A DNA stretch of 64,000 nucleotides from Cherax quadricarinatus (GCF_038502225.1 NC_091378.1:2586039-2650038), one strand, 5' to 3'. Shown: positions 9,601 to 22,074, numbered from the stretch's first letter. Notes: generated from the letters alone by a model not told the origin. Numbers and translations: made by a program.

Positions 9601-12142
9601 TAGTGGCAGATTGAGGCTCTTACAAGCCTTACACAGCCTAAGGCCTATGCTATATTTTTCATTTTTGCCAGCAATGAAGGTAGTGTGTGTCTGTTTTGCA
9701 TATATCAAACAGAAGATGGAACCTTCACTCCTTGTGCTGAATAACTCAAATAGGCTTATCATTTCACATTATATTAATGTCTCTCCATTATTTGCATTTT
9801 CTGCTGATCGATACTGTCTGAAAACAGTTTGCCATCTTTTAATCTAACACTCCTCTTTTAATAGGGAAGACTCACTGTTCATCCTAAACATAATTTTGTA
9901 AATTAGTCTCCAGTGGAAACTTTGCCATGGAGAGTGTCAAAAGAAGGGGTACCCCTTTCCCAGTGATGATTCTTTTGAGCTACACCCACTTGGGAGTTCC
10001 ACTTAGTGGTCTGTACCAGTCTTTCCCATCAAAGAAATTTTTAAATATTTATCTAATTCTGTATTTAATTTTATCCTATTAGTACTGTATATTTTTTAAC
10101 TCCAAAATCATAAAAAGAATGTGTTAAATCCCACAGCATACAAAATCTACATGCTAATTAGATTTAGAGAAAATTCTGGAGAAGTAATTTTGTGTATATT
10201 TATTATGCAGGTAAGTAGCATTTATGTAGAAGCTTGCTGATATAATCAGGACATATATTAAACAGGTAGTTGATTTTATTAATTACTATACATAGGCATA
10301 TTATTAGTTTTTATTTTAGCATGGCCCTTTCCTTTAATGCAGTCATGAGCTCTGTTACAACAATAATGTTTTATTATTTTTTTAGAAAACATTTGTCGTA
10401 GCTAACAAAACTTGAAACAAAATGTGAGAACTACTTAACGTTCAGTTTATAATGATACATTAGTGTCGATTTATTATTTTCAGCTAATATTTATTTTCAT
10501 ATTCCTCTTGTATGAGAAAGTAGTGAACTAATATTTATATTTATATATAAATATATACTAACAAAATACATATGATATATTCTATGACAGAGCCTTCCTA
10601 GAGTCCTGACTACATTGAACATTTGGAAAATATCTGCTTCTCTGAGGTATTTTGTGAATAGGCTTAACAAATTAGTTTATCAGCAATTTGCATGATTTAT
10701 ATTGCATGCTTGTTGCTAGCTTTAGTAGTCCCAATGTACTAACTTGTGCATGTTATTTCTGTCAAAAAAAAAGGTGCAGGTTAATGTGATAGCACTTTTG
10801 TGTTACCACATTCACAAAGAAAGCTAAAGGAATGATGGGAAAGCACAGTCGAATGATAATATGAATTTTATATGCAGCAACAATCATAGTAGGTTATGCA
10901 GTAATTGCACCCCATGTGTAAGCACATTAACATAATTATCCTGTACATTATAACCTGGAAAGATTGTTTAGGTGAACATAGATGTACACAATTATGCTTG
11001 GCCTGCTTGGATAAATTATTAAATTATAATGCTTAGACTTTACTAACACAAAAGTTTTGATTTGTTCCAAGGTGGTATTTGGGGAAATTTGTGCTTAGTC
11101 TTTGTTCAATGACTGGTAAATTTAACAAACTTTTACATGCATTCAATATTCACTTTTCTTTCCTCAGTGTTACTAAGAATTCTTACTCCTATAATGTTTC
11201 CTTTCATTTGTGAGAGACCTGGCTTGAGACTGGGCTATGAATTCAGTGATCTCTGGAATTATAAACTGATTGGTCAGTCGTCAGTGGTAACTGGAGATTT
11301 ATATGGGATATTGATACTTTCACTTTTTTTCACAACTGCCAATACTATATTTTATATGTATTTCTGCATCGTTAGCTTATATGCACGTAGTCAGAAATTC
11401 ATTCCTAAAGTAAAGCCTCACTTTACCTATTTATCATTGGTGTGGCTACATATATCACTACAAATTTAAAGTGCTAAGATAATTATGTAACAGGTACTTC
11501 TTGGTACATGAAGTTGAATTGTTCGGGTAATCCAGAAAGTGTCATATTGTAGCTGGTTGCTCTGTTTAACATAACTGTTTTATATACTAGCTAGATAGTA
11601 TATAAGAAACACATCAACAGCAATACTGTTGGATAGAATAGTGTAAATAGCATCAAGGAAGATTATGATTCACCTTGTGGGTACTGGTAGTTTATAAAAA
11701 GCTTAACCTTAAATAATCTAACTTACAATAACAAAGCCTAATCTGATAGCAAGTCATTCAGCACTGAAAGCATTTCAGCCTATGTAAGGAAATGTTTGAA
11801 TCTCTGGGTGGCCAGCCACTATATATTGCTGATAGGATTTTTCTGTTTTTTTAACTTAGCGGTCATCTCCCATAACAATTTTACACATCCTCACAGTTTT
11901 AAGTATTTCTGTTACTGATAATTTATGTATTAAAAATTAATTATTCATGCATTTTTTAATATAACAAATAAAAGATACTAATTGATATTATTATTACATT
12001 CATGAGGGAGTGCTGAATCATAAAAGTTACTAAAATTACGTATTACAATAACTCCATTTTTCATACTGGTGTTTTCACGTGTGCTGACTGCCATTATAGT
12101 TATTTAGCTCTCTGATCACTTTTACCTTATTGTGAGATTATA
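9601..12142. other. Unassigned AT-rich stretch
   Basis: No repeat or exon could be assigned. A 110-codon ORF (11137-11469) has hydrophobic segments but no homology I recognise, and AT-rich low-complexity codon use, so I do not call it a gene. If the host gene continues upstream, this is intron. Confidence 0.4.
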
Positions 12143-12464
12143 CAGCCTCTCCTTACTTAACGATGGAGTTCTGTTCCTAAGACCACATTGCTAAACGAAT
12201 TTGCCGCTAAGTGAGGAGCATACTTTAATGGTAGTGGGTTTGTGTCAACCATCTTTGATGTTGTTTTAATGTCACTTTTGCACCATTTATAACATTTCTG
12301 GTATATTTTAAAATGTTTATACAATAGTGTACTGTATATTATGTTAAACAGAATAGAGGAAATCAGCTTTAATATACATTATTTAGGTATGTATACTGGT
12401 CAGAGAACCTTTCGTAAGTCCGAGTCATCGGTAAACGAGTATGTCGCTAAGTGAGGAGAAGCTG
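12143..12464. mobile_element. TA-flanked MITE, 322 bp, second TIR family
   Basis: Left end CAGCCTCTCCTTACTTAACG and right end GCTAAGTGAGGAGAAGCTG are inverted, with TA at 12141-12142 and 12465-12466. The interior repeats the theme (TTGCCGCTAAGTGAGGAG at about 12200; GTCGCTAAGTGAGGAG near the right end). Non-coding. Confidence 0.75.
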
Positions 12465-12544
12465 TATTCTAGTACTGTAGTAGCATCTAAACTTTATCAA
12501 ATAGTTACATTACCAAAATACCAACAGCCATATACTGTAGTTTT

Positions 12545-12700
12545 AAATATACTGGCCACCTCCTACCAAAGTAGGGTAACCCAAAAAGCAAGCACTTTCA
12601 TTGTCACTCATTCAATCACTATTTTGCCAGAAGCATTTTGCCATTATGTTTCAGGTGACTCTCCGAGCTGCAACATCCCCACCCTTCCTCCAGACCTCTC
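12545..12700 (-). mobile_element. LINE1 3' tail fragment
   Basis: CTGGCCACCTCCTACCAAAG, GGGTAACCCAAAAAGC, TTTCATTGTCACTCATTCA, TTTTGCCAGAAG and CAACATCCCCACCCTTCC follow the order of the LINE1 3' UTR in reverse (compare 17885-18030). Confidence 0.65.
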
Positions 12701-13073
12701 CTTACAAATTCATGAGAGTCCTTATTTTCAGGTTTCAATTATCCACCGTCTTTACAGATAGATTCGATTATCCATGTGTTTTTCGGTGGTACTAAATTTT
12801 TCAGGCTTGGCACATGATCCATAATTGGGAAACTAACCATAAGATTTCATTCAAGTAGTATTGCTCATTGGCTTGCCTATGCCTAATTTGCTTTTTGTCT
12901 TGGCTAGTTTTCCTACAAATATCAATATTTATCAGGTTAGTGTCATGATAATAGTGATATGATCTGTGAAGCACAAATAAACCAAATTCGAGGCAGTTAT
13001 GCAAATTTAATTTTGTATTTGCAGTTTTTCATTTCAGTGGACCTTTAGGAATGTAACCCTTATGAATTTGTAG

Positions 13074-13197
13074 AGAGAGAGAGAGAGAGAATGAGAGAGA
13101 GAGAGAGAGAGAGAGAACAAGAGAGAGAACGAGAGAGAGAGAGAGAACGAGAGAGAGAGAGAGAACGAGAGAGAGAGAGAATGAGAGAGAGAACGAG
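13074..13197. repeat. GA-rich microsatellite
   Basis: (GAGA)n with interspersed GAAC and GAAT interruptions. Confidence 0.95.
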
Positions 13198-13342
13198 AAC
13201 TATAGTAGATTTTAATTAAACTTTGAGAGACTCATAGTCGGATAATTGATTTTCTACCTTTTAAGATGACTGACCAACAACCAGATTAGATAAGTTACTA
13301 TATCTGATCTTGGGAATTTTCCCCAAGGTATCTTTATGCTCA

Positions 13343-13480
13343 GGTAAATGGACATACATGCAACTAATGTGACATTTTATTGTAGCAATGTTTCACTTTC
13401 CAGGAGCTTGAAAATGCTCCTGGAAAGTGAAACGTTGCCACAATAAAATATCACATTAGTTGCATCTTTGTCCATTTACC
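13343..13480. mobile_element. Palindromic foldback element, 65-bp arms
   Basis: Arm 13343-13407 (GGTAAATGGACATACATGC through TTCCAGGAGC) is matched in complement by 13416-13480 around an 8-nt loop (TTGAAAAT). A few mismatches exist (for example TACATGC against GCATCTT). The right arm carries GTGAAACGTTGCCACAATAA, the equivalent of the GAAACGTTTCGGAATAA segment at 50644. It looks like an intermediate-age member of the family at 50242 and 51210. Confidence 0.75.
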
Positions 13481-13489
13481 TAATATTTT

Positions 13490-13640
13490 GTTTGTAATTG
13501 ATTGCCAAAGCATTTCACTTGCTTAACAGGCTTCTTCAGTTGAATGCAGAAGGGACTTAGGTAAATATTGGAAACATTAAAAACATGGGGAGGTAAATAT
13601 GAGGTAATCAGTCCCTCAACCTTGAAGAGCTTAACAAAGC
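13490..13640 (-). mobile_element. Decayed foldback-family segment
   Basis: In complement: CAACTGAAGAAGCCTGTTAA and GTGAAATGCTTTGGCAATC (13497-13545), followed by AATCAGTCCCTCAACCTTG at about 13605 on the plus strand. It has the same order of blocks as the left arm at 50309-50460. It lies next to the palindrome above, so it may be part of one larger decayed element. Confidence 0.55.
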
Positions 13641-15345
13641 TAAGACTTACAGATGTTAGTTCAAAGCATATGATAGCCTTGAATATCAAATTTTGAAGAG
13701 AGTTGGAGAGGGTTAGGTGTTGGCACTGGTTGTTTTGCTCTGAAAATTTACCCTCTCCCTCATTAGTAGTAACATAGTTGAACATCAGTATCGTGAGCCT
13801 TTATCATTAGTAGAGAGAGACTCTGGTCAAATGCCCTCCCGGCTTGAATAAAAGAGTATGTGGTTACCAATCATTTAAGCAGTGATGTCTGTGCTGCAAA
13901 TTATGCCACCCATTAATGAAATTTTGTCATTGGCCCTTAAGTATATGTACATATAGATTAATTTAGTTTAGGTCAAGTTTATCTAACCCAGAATAACTAA
14001 TGTATTTGTTGGAGTATAGTTATGAGCCAACGGGTGGTAAAAATAGGAATAATAAAAGGGGACCTTTTATTATGTTTTCAGCTAATAATGTGCTGTATCT
14101 AATTTTTTTTGGTACATATATCGGTGCATTGCAGTACACGTGAAAACAAACACTCTTATTTGGAGGATAGGCTGGTATTTCATATCTTCTTCAAAAACTA
14201 TGTATGATTTGGAAACACCAATTTAAAATACAGGAATACATATTTGTAAAAAAACACATTATAGAAGTGTTCATTTGCCACTTTAAAAGTACGTGTACTA
14301 AGCTAACACTAATGGAAGATGCGACATTTTTATTTTAGCAACCTTGTAGTTCACATTTGATTTGAGATTATCATTCATGGCATTATTTTGCAGCATAATT
14401 ATTAATTATGGTATATAATTTGAGGTGTTTCTTATTTTCACTGGTAGAATATTAATGTAGATAGTGATAACACAAGAAATCAGCAGAACCTTTATTTATA
14501 GAGGTACATGACCTTTCATTCATATTTAGGGAATTTTCTCAAGTGAAGGTAGCAAGTCAAAGACATGCTCAGATAAATAGCAGAGAGGAGAGTAATGTGT
14601 CAGGTGATGGTGGAGAAGTGGTCAGTGCATTCAGGCATAGAAGGGCTGGTAGAGCTACTGAACTGCTCTATCATCTAGGAATCTTGATGTGAAGATTGAG
14701 TTTTATAAGCATTTTAACATGAAGTTTGTGCTTGTTCTTGAGGATGTAGGTGAGGGGCAAGGTTAAATTGAAAGTTACTCTGCTGTAGGGAAAAGAATCT
14801 GTAATCATAATTATAGCTACTTCTAAACACTTTCTGCTGGTGTGGTCCTCTTCGACCTTGTTGAGTTCAGCTTGTTTTCAGTTCATAAGATGTGAGCCAG
14901 TATTACTATTCACCCCACAGGTGTTTTCATTGCCGATGCAGTGGCATACTTACGTTTGTTAATGTGAGTATGCCTGCCTCTATGAATGAAGGTTCTTATG
15001 TTTTCTTGAGCATTTTTATCACAATTTGTCGGTTGTTGTAACAATTTCACAATGTAGATGTAGTTGGCCCCTTTAGTTATCTGGTGAATGTAATTTAGTA
15101 TTACTGCATATATAATTAGATAAATCATTGGTAACTAAAACTGAGGAATAACTTGCTAATACTCTTATTATGATTGTTATTGATCCATTTTTAATACCTG
15201 TTTAGGTAAGACTGCCAAATATTTAATCTTTCCCAATTTCCTACATGAATAATGTTCCACATTTTCAATATTGTTTTTAATGCTTTTTTCATTTTGATGT
15301 ATATGTATTGTGCTTAGTAGTATAAGTTTTTCTTTATCTTTTCAG
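13641..15345. other. Unassigned stretch, probably intron
   Basis: No repeats or exons could be assigned. The 3' end (15321-15345, TTTTTCTTTATCTTTTCAG) is a good polypyrimidine tract and acceptor for the exon that follows. Confidence 0.5.
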
Positions 15346-16307
15346 AGGTTGTTCGCAAGATTTCCGACCTCTCATGGCGTCTGAAAGGCTTAAGCGAGAG
15401 TGTGGGTGGGGAGCGAGGATCATTGGCTTCTCAGAGTTCCAGCTCTAGTTCCCAGGCTGCTATCATCTCTGCAGCCCTCTCTCACCATCCTCTCTCTAAC
15501 ACCTCACTTACACCCACCACTAATTCCACCACCCAGGTACCTAACAACTACTCACAGCCTCCCGTTATTAAGATAGTCAGTGAACCTTCAGTAGGGATGG
15601 CATGTGATATTACTAATGATGGTAAGCATGGCATGATGCAACAAAACTCACTTCCTTGGCTTGATTATAATGCAGCTTCACCTCACAGTACTCTAGGCTC
15701 AACTTCATCCTCTGGGAGCTCAGGTTATGGAAGTTTAACCCGTTCATATCAAGCAAGTAATCTGGGTGATGCTGAAGATACAGTTGGGAGAACAGTTGAA
15801 GAAAGCTGCCCAACTGAGTCCAGTAAATCTGTGACAAAGCCCTGCACTGTATCTCAGCAGTCTTCTCCTTCAAATCGAAAAAAGAAAAAATCTGGCTTCT
15901 TATTTGGTTTGACTTCTTCTTCCTCATCTCCTTCACTCTTTCCTTCTATGACTGAAGCTGCCGCTGAACTAACTCCAACACGTAAAATTGGCCAAACAAC
16001 CATTTACCCTGAGAGTCCCCGACCCCCACCTCACAATGATCACGCTTCTTCACGGTCTCAGTTAACCGTTCCAAGTACCACACTAATCCCTCAACCTAAT
16101 ACACCTCTCCAGGGACGCCACAAAGATTCCATTCTGCACCATATCCTACCTAGTCGTCTGTACCACTCTCCTCGTCCCCTTCGCCGAGGATCCTCTGCTG
16201 AGAACGTGACTCAACCGCTCGTCACCCCTATCTCCCCTTCCACCTTTGACACCCAGAAGGTCGTGAATAATGGCACTTTGAAGAGAGCTAGAACCAGCAG
16301 GGACCAG
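15346..16307 (+). CDS. ARHGAP21/23-like RhoGAP, internal exon (C-terminal region)
   Basis: The exon is bounded by TTTTCAG before 15346 and GTAGGG at 16308. It begins with the last two bases of a split codon, then reads VVRKISDLSWRLKGLSES, followed by about 300 residues of Ser/Thr/Pro-rich low-complexity sequence. That includes a basic patch (NRKKKKSGFLFGL), many SP/TP sites and RRGSSAENV. No folded domain is visible; this is the disordered region downstream of the RhoGAP domain. The exon ends in phase 0 (CAG) and continues at 23956. Assignment rests on the C-terminal block of the last exon and on SDLLSAITATFEEK in exon 34490. Family members are GTPase-activating proteins for Rho-family GTPases at Golgi and junctional membranes; the catalytic domain is not in this window. 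The upstream limit of the gene is unknown. Confidence 0.85.
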
Positions 16308-17867
16308 GTAGGGGTGCTGCTTTGCACTCCTCTTTGTAGAAAAAACAGATGTTTTCTGAATTTTTGAGTTTTGCAAAGAAATGCATTTCTTTTAGTGAAT
16401 TTTCTTACCATCTGTAAATATATTTGAATTCATAGCCAATAGGTAATTCATCATTTTTTATTGCATATTGTATTTGAGGTATACAGTACCCTGCATGGTA
16501 TTGTTGATTTTATTATTGATGCTACGATCTTAAAGTAATGTGCAGTACAATAGTTTCTCTGAAAGCTAGTTAAATTAGTATGATTTTAATATTTTCTTTA
16601 AAAAGAAAAGGAAAATAGTATTATAAACTACTGGTTCGTGGAATTGTTAAATAGAGCATTAATTAACTAATATTTTTATTAGCTCAGTGTGAGAATGCAC
16701 GCACATACTGATGTTGAAAAGGGTTACCATTACAAGCCATTTCTTGATTTCCTTGCTAACTTATTTGTACGTACGGGTCAGAAGTTTGTTTAAATTTCCA
16801 GTTTTTTTTTGTGGAATTGATTAGCTATTAATTCACTGTTGAAAAAATCCCTTTATAATGTAAGTGTTAAAGATATTAAGTCTTCTTGCCAAACTGTGCA
16901 GTGGCTGTCTTCAAGCCCATAAATTTAATCATGAAACTTTTTTATCTCTCTAAAACTTTTTTATTTCCAACAAAATTGCTGTAAAGTCTTGCCCATTTTC
17001 TTATTTGCTGTCTTCCATTCTTCACTATTGTTAAGGAAGTACTATTTATTTGTAAAGGATATTTTGCCAGAATTTTTTTTAGAATACTGAATTAGTTTTG
17101 GTACTAAACTTCTGCAGCAGAAGTTTTAACAAAATTGGCTTAAAAATAAGAGAAAAGATCATTGCAGTTTACCCTTAATCACATGGCAACTCTTTGACCA
17201 ATAAGTTAAATACATACCACAATCAATACATTTTAATAAATGCCATTTAACCTACTCTTATTTTCAAGGCAAAAATTAGCAAATAATGTAGTTCTACATA
17301 CAAAGAGTATGATTTTTATCAATGTCAGCATTTGCTATAATTAAAAATTCACTTAAGACAGAGTAATTTGTTTATCAAGAATATTTAACTCTGTGAAGAA
17401 AGTGATACAGCTTACTTATGGGTGTTGTGTATTATGGTTGTTGTGTGTTGTGGTTGTGTGTTGTGGTGTGAGTTGTGGTTTGAGTTGTGGTGTGAGTTAT
17501 GGTTGTTGTGTGTTGTGGTTCAGTTATACTTGGTGAAGATTTTCATGTACTCAGCAGAGCATAAGACATAATTTGAAGGTATTAATTCATATCTTTCACG
17601 TTTTCTTTTGCGTATTTTGTCAGAATGGCACAACACTAATGAGAATTACTCCAAAAAATAAAATATATAGACTATGGTATAACAAATTTGTTCATTTGGG
17701 TGTGTGAGATTGGTATTTGTCATCATTCCTACAAGTTTTATTTAAGGTTTTTATATAAGTTAACCATTATTAATAAAGTAAATTGAGAACAGTCACTAAT
17801 ACAATTTAATAAATTAAAGCTTGTTGCAAGATCACTTATTTCACATAAATGAAATATTATTTATTTA
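16308..17867 (+). other. Intron (first part) with TG-rich repeat
   Basis: Intron between the exons at 15346 and 23956. Positions 17425-17522 hold imperfect TTGTGTGTTGTGG / GTGAGTTGTGG repeats. Otherwise AT-rich with nothing assignable before the LINE1 at 17868. Confidence 0.7.
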
Positions 17868-20336
17868 TTTTTTTTTATTATCACACTGGCCGATTCCCAC
17901 CAAGGCAGGGTGGCCCAAAAAAGAAAAACTTTCACCATCATTCACTCCATCACTGTCTTGCCAGAAGGGTGCTTTACACTACAGTTTTTAAACTGCAACA
18001 TTAACACCCCTCCTTCAGAGTGCAGGCACTGTACTTCCCATCTCCAGGACTCAAGTCCGGCCTACCGGTTTCCCTGAACCCCTTCATAAATGTTACTTTG
18101 CTCACACTCCAACAGCACGTCAAGTATTAAAAACCATTTGTCTCCATTCACTCCTATCAAACACGCTCACGCATGCCTGCTGGAAGTCCAAGCCCCTCGC
18201 ACACAAAACCTCCTTTACCCCTTCCCTCCAACCTTTCCTAGGCCGACCCCTACCCCGCCTTCCTTCCACTACAGACTGATACACTCTTGAAGTTATTCTG
18301 TTTCGCTCCATTCTCTCCACATGTCCGAACCACCTCAACAACCCTTCCTCAGCCCTCTGGACAACAGTTTTGGTAATCCCGCACCTCCTCCTAACTTCCA
18401 AATTACGAATTCTCTGCATTATATTCACACCACACATTGCTCTCAGACATGACGTCTCCACTGCCTCCAGCCTTCTCCTCGCTGCAACATTCATCACCCA
18501 TGCTTCACACCCATATAAGAGTGTTGGTAAAACTATACTCTCATACATTCCCCTCTTTGCCTCCAAGGACAAAGTTCTTTGTCTCCACAGACTCCTAAGT
18601 GCACCACTCACCCTTTTCTCCTCATCAATTCTATGATTCACCTCATCTTTCATAGACCCATCCGCTGACATGTCCACTCCCAAATATCTGAATACATTCA
18701 CCTCCTCCATACTCTCTCCCTCCAATCTGATATCCAATCTTTCATCACCTAATCTTTTTGTTATCCTCATAACCTTACTCTTTCCTGTATTCACTTTCAA
18801 TTTTCTTCTTTTGCACACCCTACCAAATTCATCCAGCAATCTCTGCAACTTCTCTTCAGAATCTCCCAAGAGCACAGTGTCATCAGCAAAGAGCAACTGT
18901 GACAACTCCCACTTTGTGTGATTCTTTATCTTTTAACTCCACGCCTCTTGCCAAGACCCTCGCATTTACTTCTCTTACAACCCCATCTATAAATATATTA
19001 AACAACCACGGTGACATCACACATCCTTGTCTAAGGCCTACTTTTACTGGGAAATAATTTCCCTCTTTCCTACATACTCTAACTTGAGCTTCACTATCCT
19101 CGTAAAAACTCTTCACTGCTTTCAGTAACCTACCTCCTACACCATACACCTGCAACATCTACCACATTGCCCCCCTATCCACCCTGTCATACGCCTTTTC
19201 CAAATCCATAAATGCCACAAAGACCTCTTTAGCCTTATCTAAATACTGTTCACTTATATGTTTCACTGTAAACACCTGGTCCACACACCCCCTACCTTTC
19301 CTAAAGCCTCCTTGTTCATCTGCTATCCTATTCTCCGTCTTACTCTTAATTCTTTCAATAATAACTCTACCATACACTTTGCCAGGTATACTCAACAGAC
19401 TTCTTCTTCTTCTTTCAACGTACCAGCCGTATCCCACTGAGGTGGGGTGGCCCAAAAGAAAAAACTGAAGTTTCTCCTTTTAAATTTAGTAATATATACA
19501 GGAGAAGGGGTTACTAGCCCCTTGCTCCCGGCATTTTAGTCGCCTCTTACGACACGCATGGCTTACAGAGGAAGAATTCTGTTCCACTTCCCCATGGAGA
19601 TAAGAGGAAATAAACAAGAACAAGAATTAGAAAGAAAATAGAAGAAAACCCAGAGGGGTGTGTATATATATGCTTGTACATGTATGTGTAGTGTGACCTA
19701 AGTGTAAGTAGAAGTAGCAAGACTTACCTGTAATCTTGCATATTTATGAGACAGACAAAAGACACCAGCAATCCTACCATCATGTAAAACAATTACAGGC
19801 TTTCGTTTTACACTCACTTGGCAGGACGGTAGTACCTCCCTGGGCGGTTGCTGTCTACCAACCTACTACCTACAACTCAACAGACTTATCCCCCTTTAAT
19901 TTTTGCACTCTCTTTTATCCCCTTTGCCTTTATACAAAGGAACTATGCATGCTCTCTGCCAATCCCTAGGTACCTTACCCTCTTCCATACATTTATTAAA
20001 TAATTGCACCAACCACTCCAAAACTATATCCCCACCTGCTTTTAACATTTCTATCTTTATCCCATCAATCCTGGCTGCCTTACCCCCTTTCATTTTACCT
20101 ACTGCCTCACGAACTTCCCCCACACTCACAACTGTCTCTTCCTCACTCCTACAAGATGTTGTTCCTCCTTGCCCTATACACGAAATCACAGCTTCCCTAT
20201 CTTCATCAACATTTAACAATTTCTCAAAATATTCCCTCCATCTTCCCAATGCCTCTAACTCTCCTCTCCTATTTTTAACTGACAAATCCATTTGTTCTCT
20301 AGGCTTTCTTAACTTGTTAATCTCACTCCAATGAAA
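17868..20336 (-). pseudogene. LINE1: RTE-like retrotransposon, longest copy, 5'-truncated
   Basis: On the minus strand, 20336 to 17868, the order is complete from mid-ORF to tail. The pre-RT linker (LRKPREQMDLSVKNRRGE, WREYFEKLLNVDED) and finger region (KMKGGKAARIDG, VPRDWQRACIVPLYKGKGDK) lie at 20330-19896. Next come LSIPGKVYGRVIIERI, QGGFRKGRGCVDQVF and FMDLEKAYDRVDRG (19410-19160), VGLRQGCVMSPWLFN (about 19040-19000), and LLFADDTVLLGDSEE (about 18895) to RSEWRQMVFNT and the stop at 18120. A frameshift at about 18900 separates the RT halves and a SINE (19403-19874) splits the ORF. The 3' UTR is 17868-18119. EN domain absent. This copy is the template used to read the other LINE1 relics. Confidence 0.88.
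19403..19874 (-). mobile_element. SINE-A, full-length 472 bp, 13-bp target duplication
   Basis: ACTCAACAGACTT is present at 19390-19402 and 19875-19887 and exactly flanks the element, which interrupts the LINE1 reading frame. On the minus strand it begins GTAGTAGGTTGGTAGACAGC and ends TGGTACGTTGAAAGAAG plus AAG repeats. This is the best reference copy. Its last ~40 bp resemble the LINE1 tail, so it was probably mobilised by LINE1 machinery. Confidence 0.93.
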
Positions 20337-20470
20337 TATGTATATAAAAACTGGCACCTTTATCTTGGCTACCTTTGGCTCCCTAGGTGCTGGGTTATGG
20401 GTGTTGCCAGATAATAAAATGCCGACTCATGAAATTGTAATAAAGTGATTGTAAACAAACCACAGAACTG

Positions 20471-20560
20471 GTGGGGTTAGAGCCCCATGGCAAGCGAGTC
20501 ATAAAACTCCAGATCTGGCCTGGAGTTTTACGACTCATTCGCTATGGGTTCTAACCCCAC
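20471..20560. repeat. Imperfect inverted repeat, arms about 42 bp
   Basis: GTGGGGTTAGAGCCCCATGG, GCGAGTCATAAAACTCCAG on the left is mirrored by CTGGAGTTTTACGACTCATT and CGCTATGGGTTCTAACCCCAC on the right around a short AGATCTGGC loop. The stem includes a tRNA T-arm-like GGGTTCTAACCCC. Not coding. It may be a small foldback or snap-back retroposed RNA. Confidence 0.75.
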
Positions 20561-20969
20561 AAGTTATGTGGGTAATAAAATGCTGGAGTGTAGATGTTTA
20601 ACAGTACTTTCCAAACCACAGTAATCCAAGACTTCAATCTCTCGTCGGCTGTTACTATTATTGTTTTGCACAATTGGTAATCTGTAATTATCATAAGAAA
20701 ATGCTTATTTTCATTGGGGTCTTATTTAATAATGCTATCTAAAATCGAGAAGAATAGGACGTTCTCTTATATCAGGACCTTTCTAATAGATAATCATGGT
20801 GTTTTGTTAATTCCTGAAAACAACTTTTAAGAAAATGTGTGTGCATTGGGCCAAAACATCCTTTCTTAAGTAAAGCAGGAAGGCAGGTTGCACTGTACTG
20901 TAACAGCATTTTGGAATGTGCTTATGATTCAGATTTATCATAACAAGATCTCTATAGGCAAATATTTAA
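20561..20969. other. Intronic stretch
   Basis: Nothing recognised between the inverted repeat and the TTAA element. Confidence 0.4.
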
Positions 20970-22022
20970 CCCCTTCACTGTCGAGACCCCTGCTCACAAA
21001 CTTGCTCTGTCGAAGAATTTAAAAAAAAAAAAAAAAAATTCTTATGAAATGATAGAGGATCTTATTCCCAATGGTAATGTCACCAAAAGTACAAAATTTG
21101 ATTGAAAACTTATGGACTTATGCTCTTGCGAAGATAGCGGTCTCGGCGATATATATGCATCAGCGATTTGGCCCACTTTGAGCCCTATTTTCGGCCAATT
21201 CCGTTGTTCCAGTCGACCAACCTCATAGCTATTTCACTAGATCTCCATTTGTTCTATCGATTGAGTACAAGAAACCACCCATTTACCAATTTCAACTACC
21301 CAATAAAATGGTCAGAAATTGGCAATTTGGCCAATTTCACACAAATTTCAAAAGATGCCAATTTTAAAATAGGGTCCAGAATAAATTTTCAGTGCAGACA
21401 TTTCTGGTACTAAAATGACATTTTCTCTGTTCATTAGTCATCTTTCCAGGCCCCTCTTATATTACTCTTGGTTTCCATTTTGAATTTTTATTCACACAAG
21501 AAACAGATGATTTACTGTTATACAAACTACTGCATTATTGTAATAATTGTAGAAATAATGTCATCCCATTCGTGACTGCGTATTAGATTGGCCAGTTGGA
21601 CACGTTTTGGATGGTAACGTCATTTGTTTACTTTTGAACATCGGCAAAAATCGAACATTTCTGCTACTTTGAGTTCAATTTCAAGATACTTTTCATCATG
21701 AAACCAATCAAAATCATCTCTATTTCTGTAATATATCTTCTGTTCTATCAAATGAAACAAAGAAAATGAGAATGCATATGAAAATACACCTCAAAGTTGG
21801 CATTTTAAACCAAAAACACTGAGTTTTGTTTTTCTTTTTATGCACTGCATGCTGCAGGATTTTTTTTTATACTGTGCACACTGACCACGCAGACCCATTC
21901 TCTCACATGTAGGTCTACCAGCTTTCTCCCGCTAGATTTGAAGCCGCTAGAATTTTGGCATAATACTATGGCACCAACACTGGCTTGCAAGCCGTAGTAC
22001 TATGGCACTGACAGTGAAAGGG
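20970..22022. mobile_element. piggyBac-like non-autonomous element, 1,053 bp
   Basis: Ends CCCCTTCACTGTCGAG and GCACTGACAGTGAAAGGG are inverted and bounded by TTAA on both sides (20966-20969, 22023-22026). TTAA targets with CCC-starting termini are characteristic of piggyBac. A long AT-rich interior carries no transposase; the 81-codon ORF at 21168 has no recognisable motif. Related segments lie reversed at 27331-27990 and 28168-28500 (shared CATTTGATAGAA, TATATTACAGAAATAGA, ATGATTTTGATTG). Confidence 0.8.
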
Positions 22023-22074
22023 TTAAATTTCATTAAATTCCTAATCATATTCTTTGAGAATCACTTTCCAGTCA

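Noticed and set aside
9388..9847. Two overlapping ORFs of 124 and 104 codons on opposite strands
   Set aside because: They lie in a decayed foldback-family copy; no conserved protein signature.
11137..11469. 110-codon hydrophobic ORF, possible membrane protein
   Set aside because: No family resemblance, no splice or start context, and composition equals the surrounding AT-rich intron.
14922..14963. Candidate micro-exon (CCCCACAG ... GTGAGT)
   Set aside because: Splice-like borders occur, and one frame is open, but there is no phase or homology support and a 42-bp exon by chance is likely in AT-rich introns.
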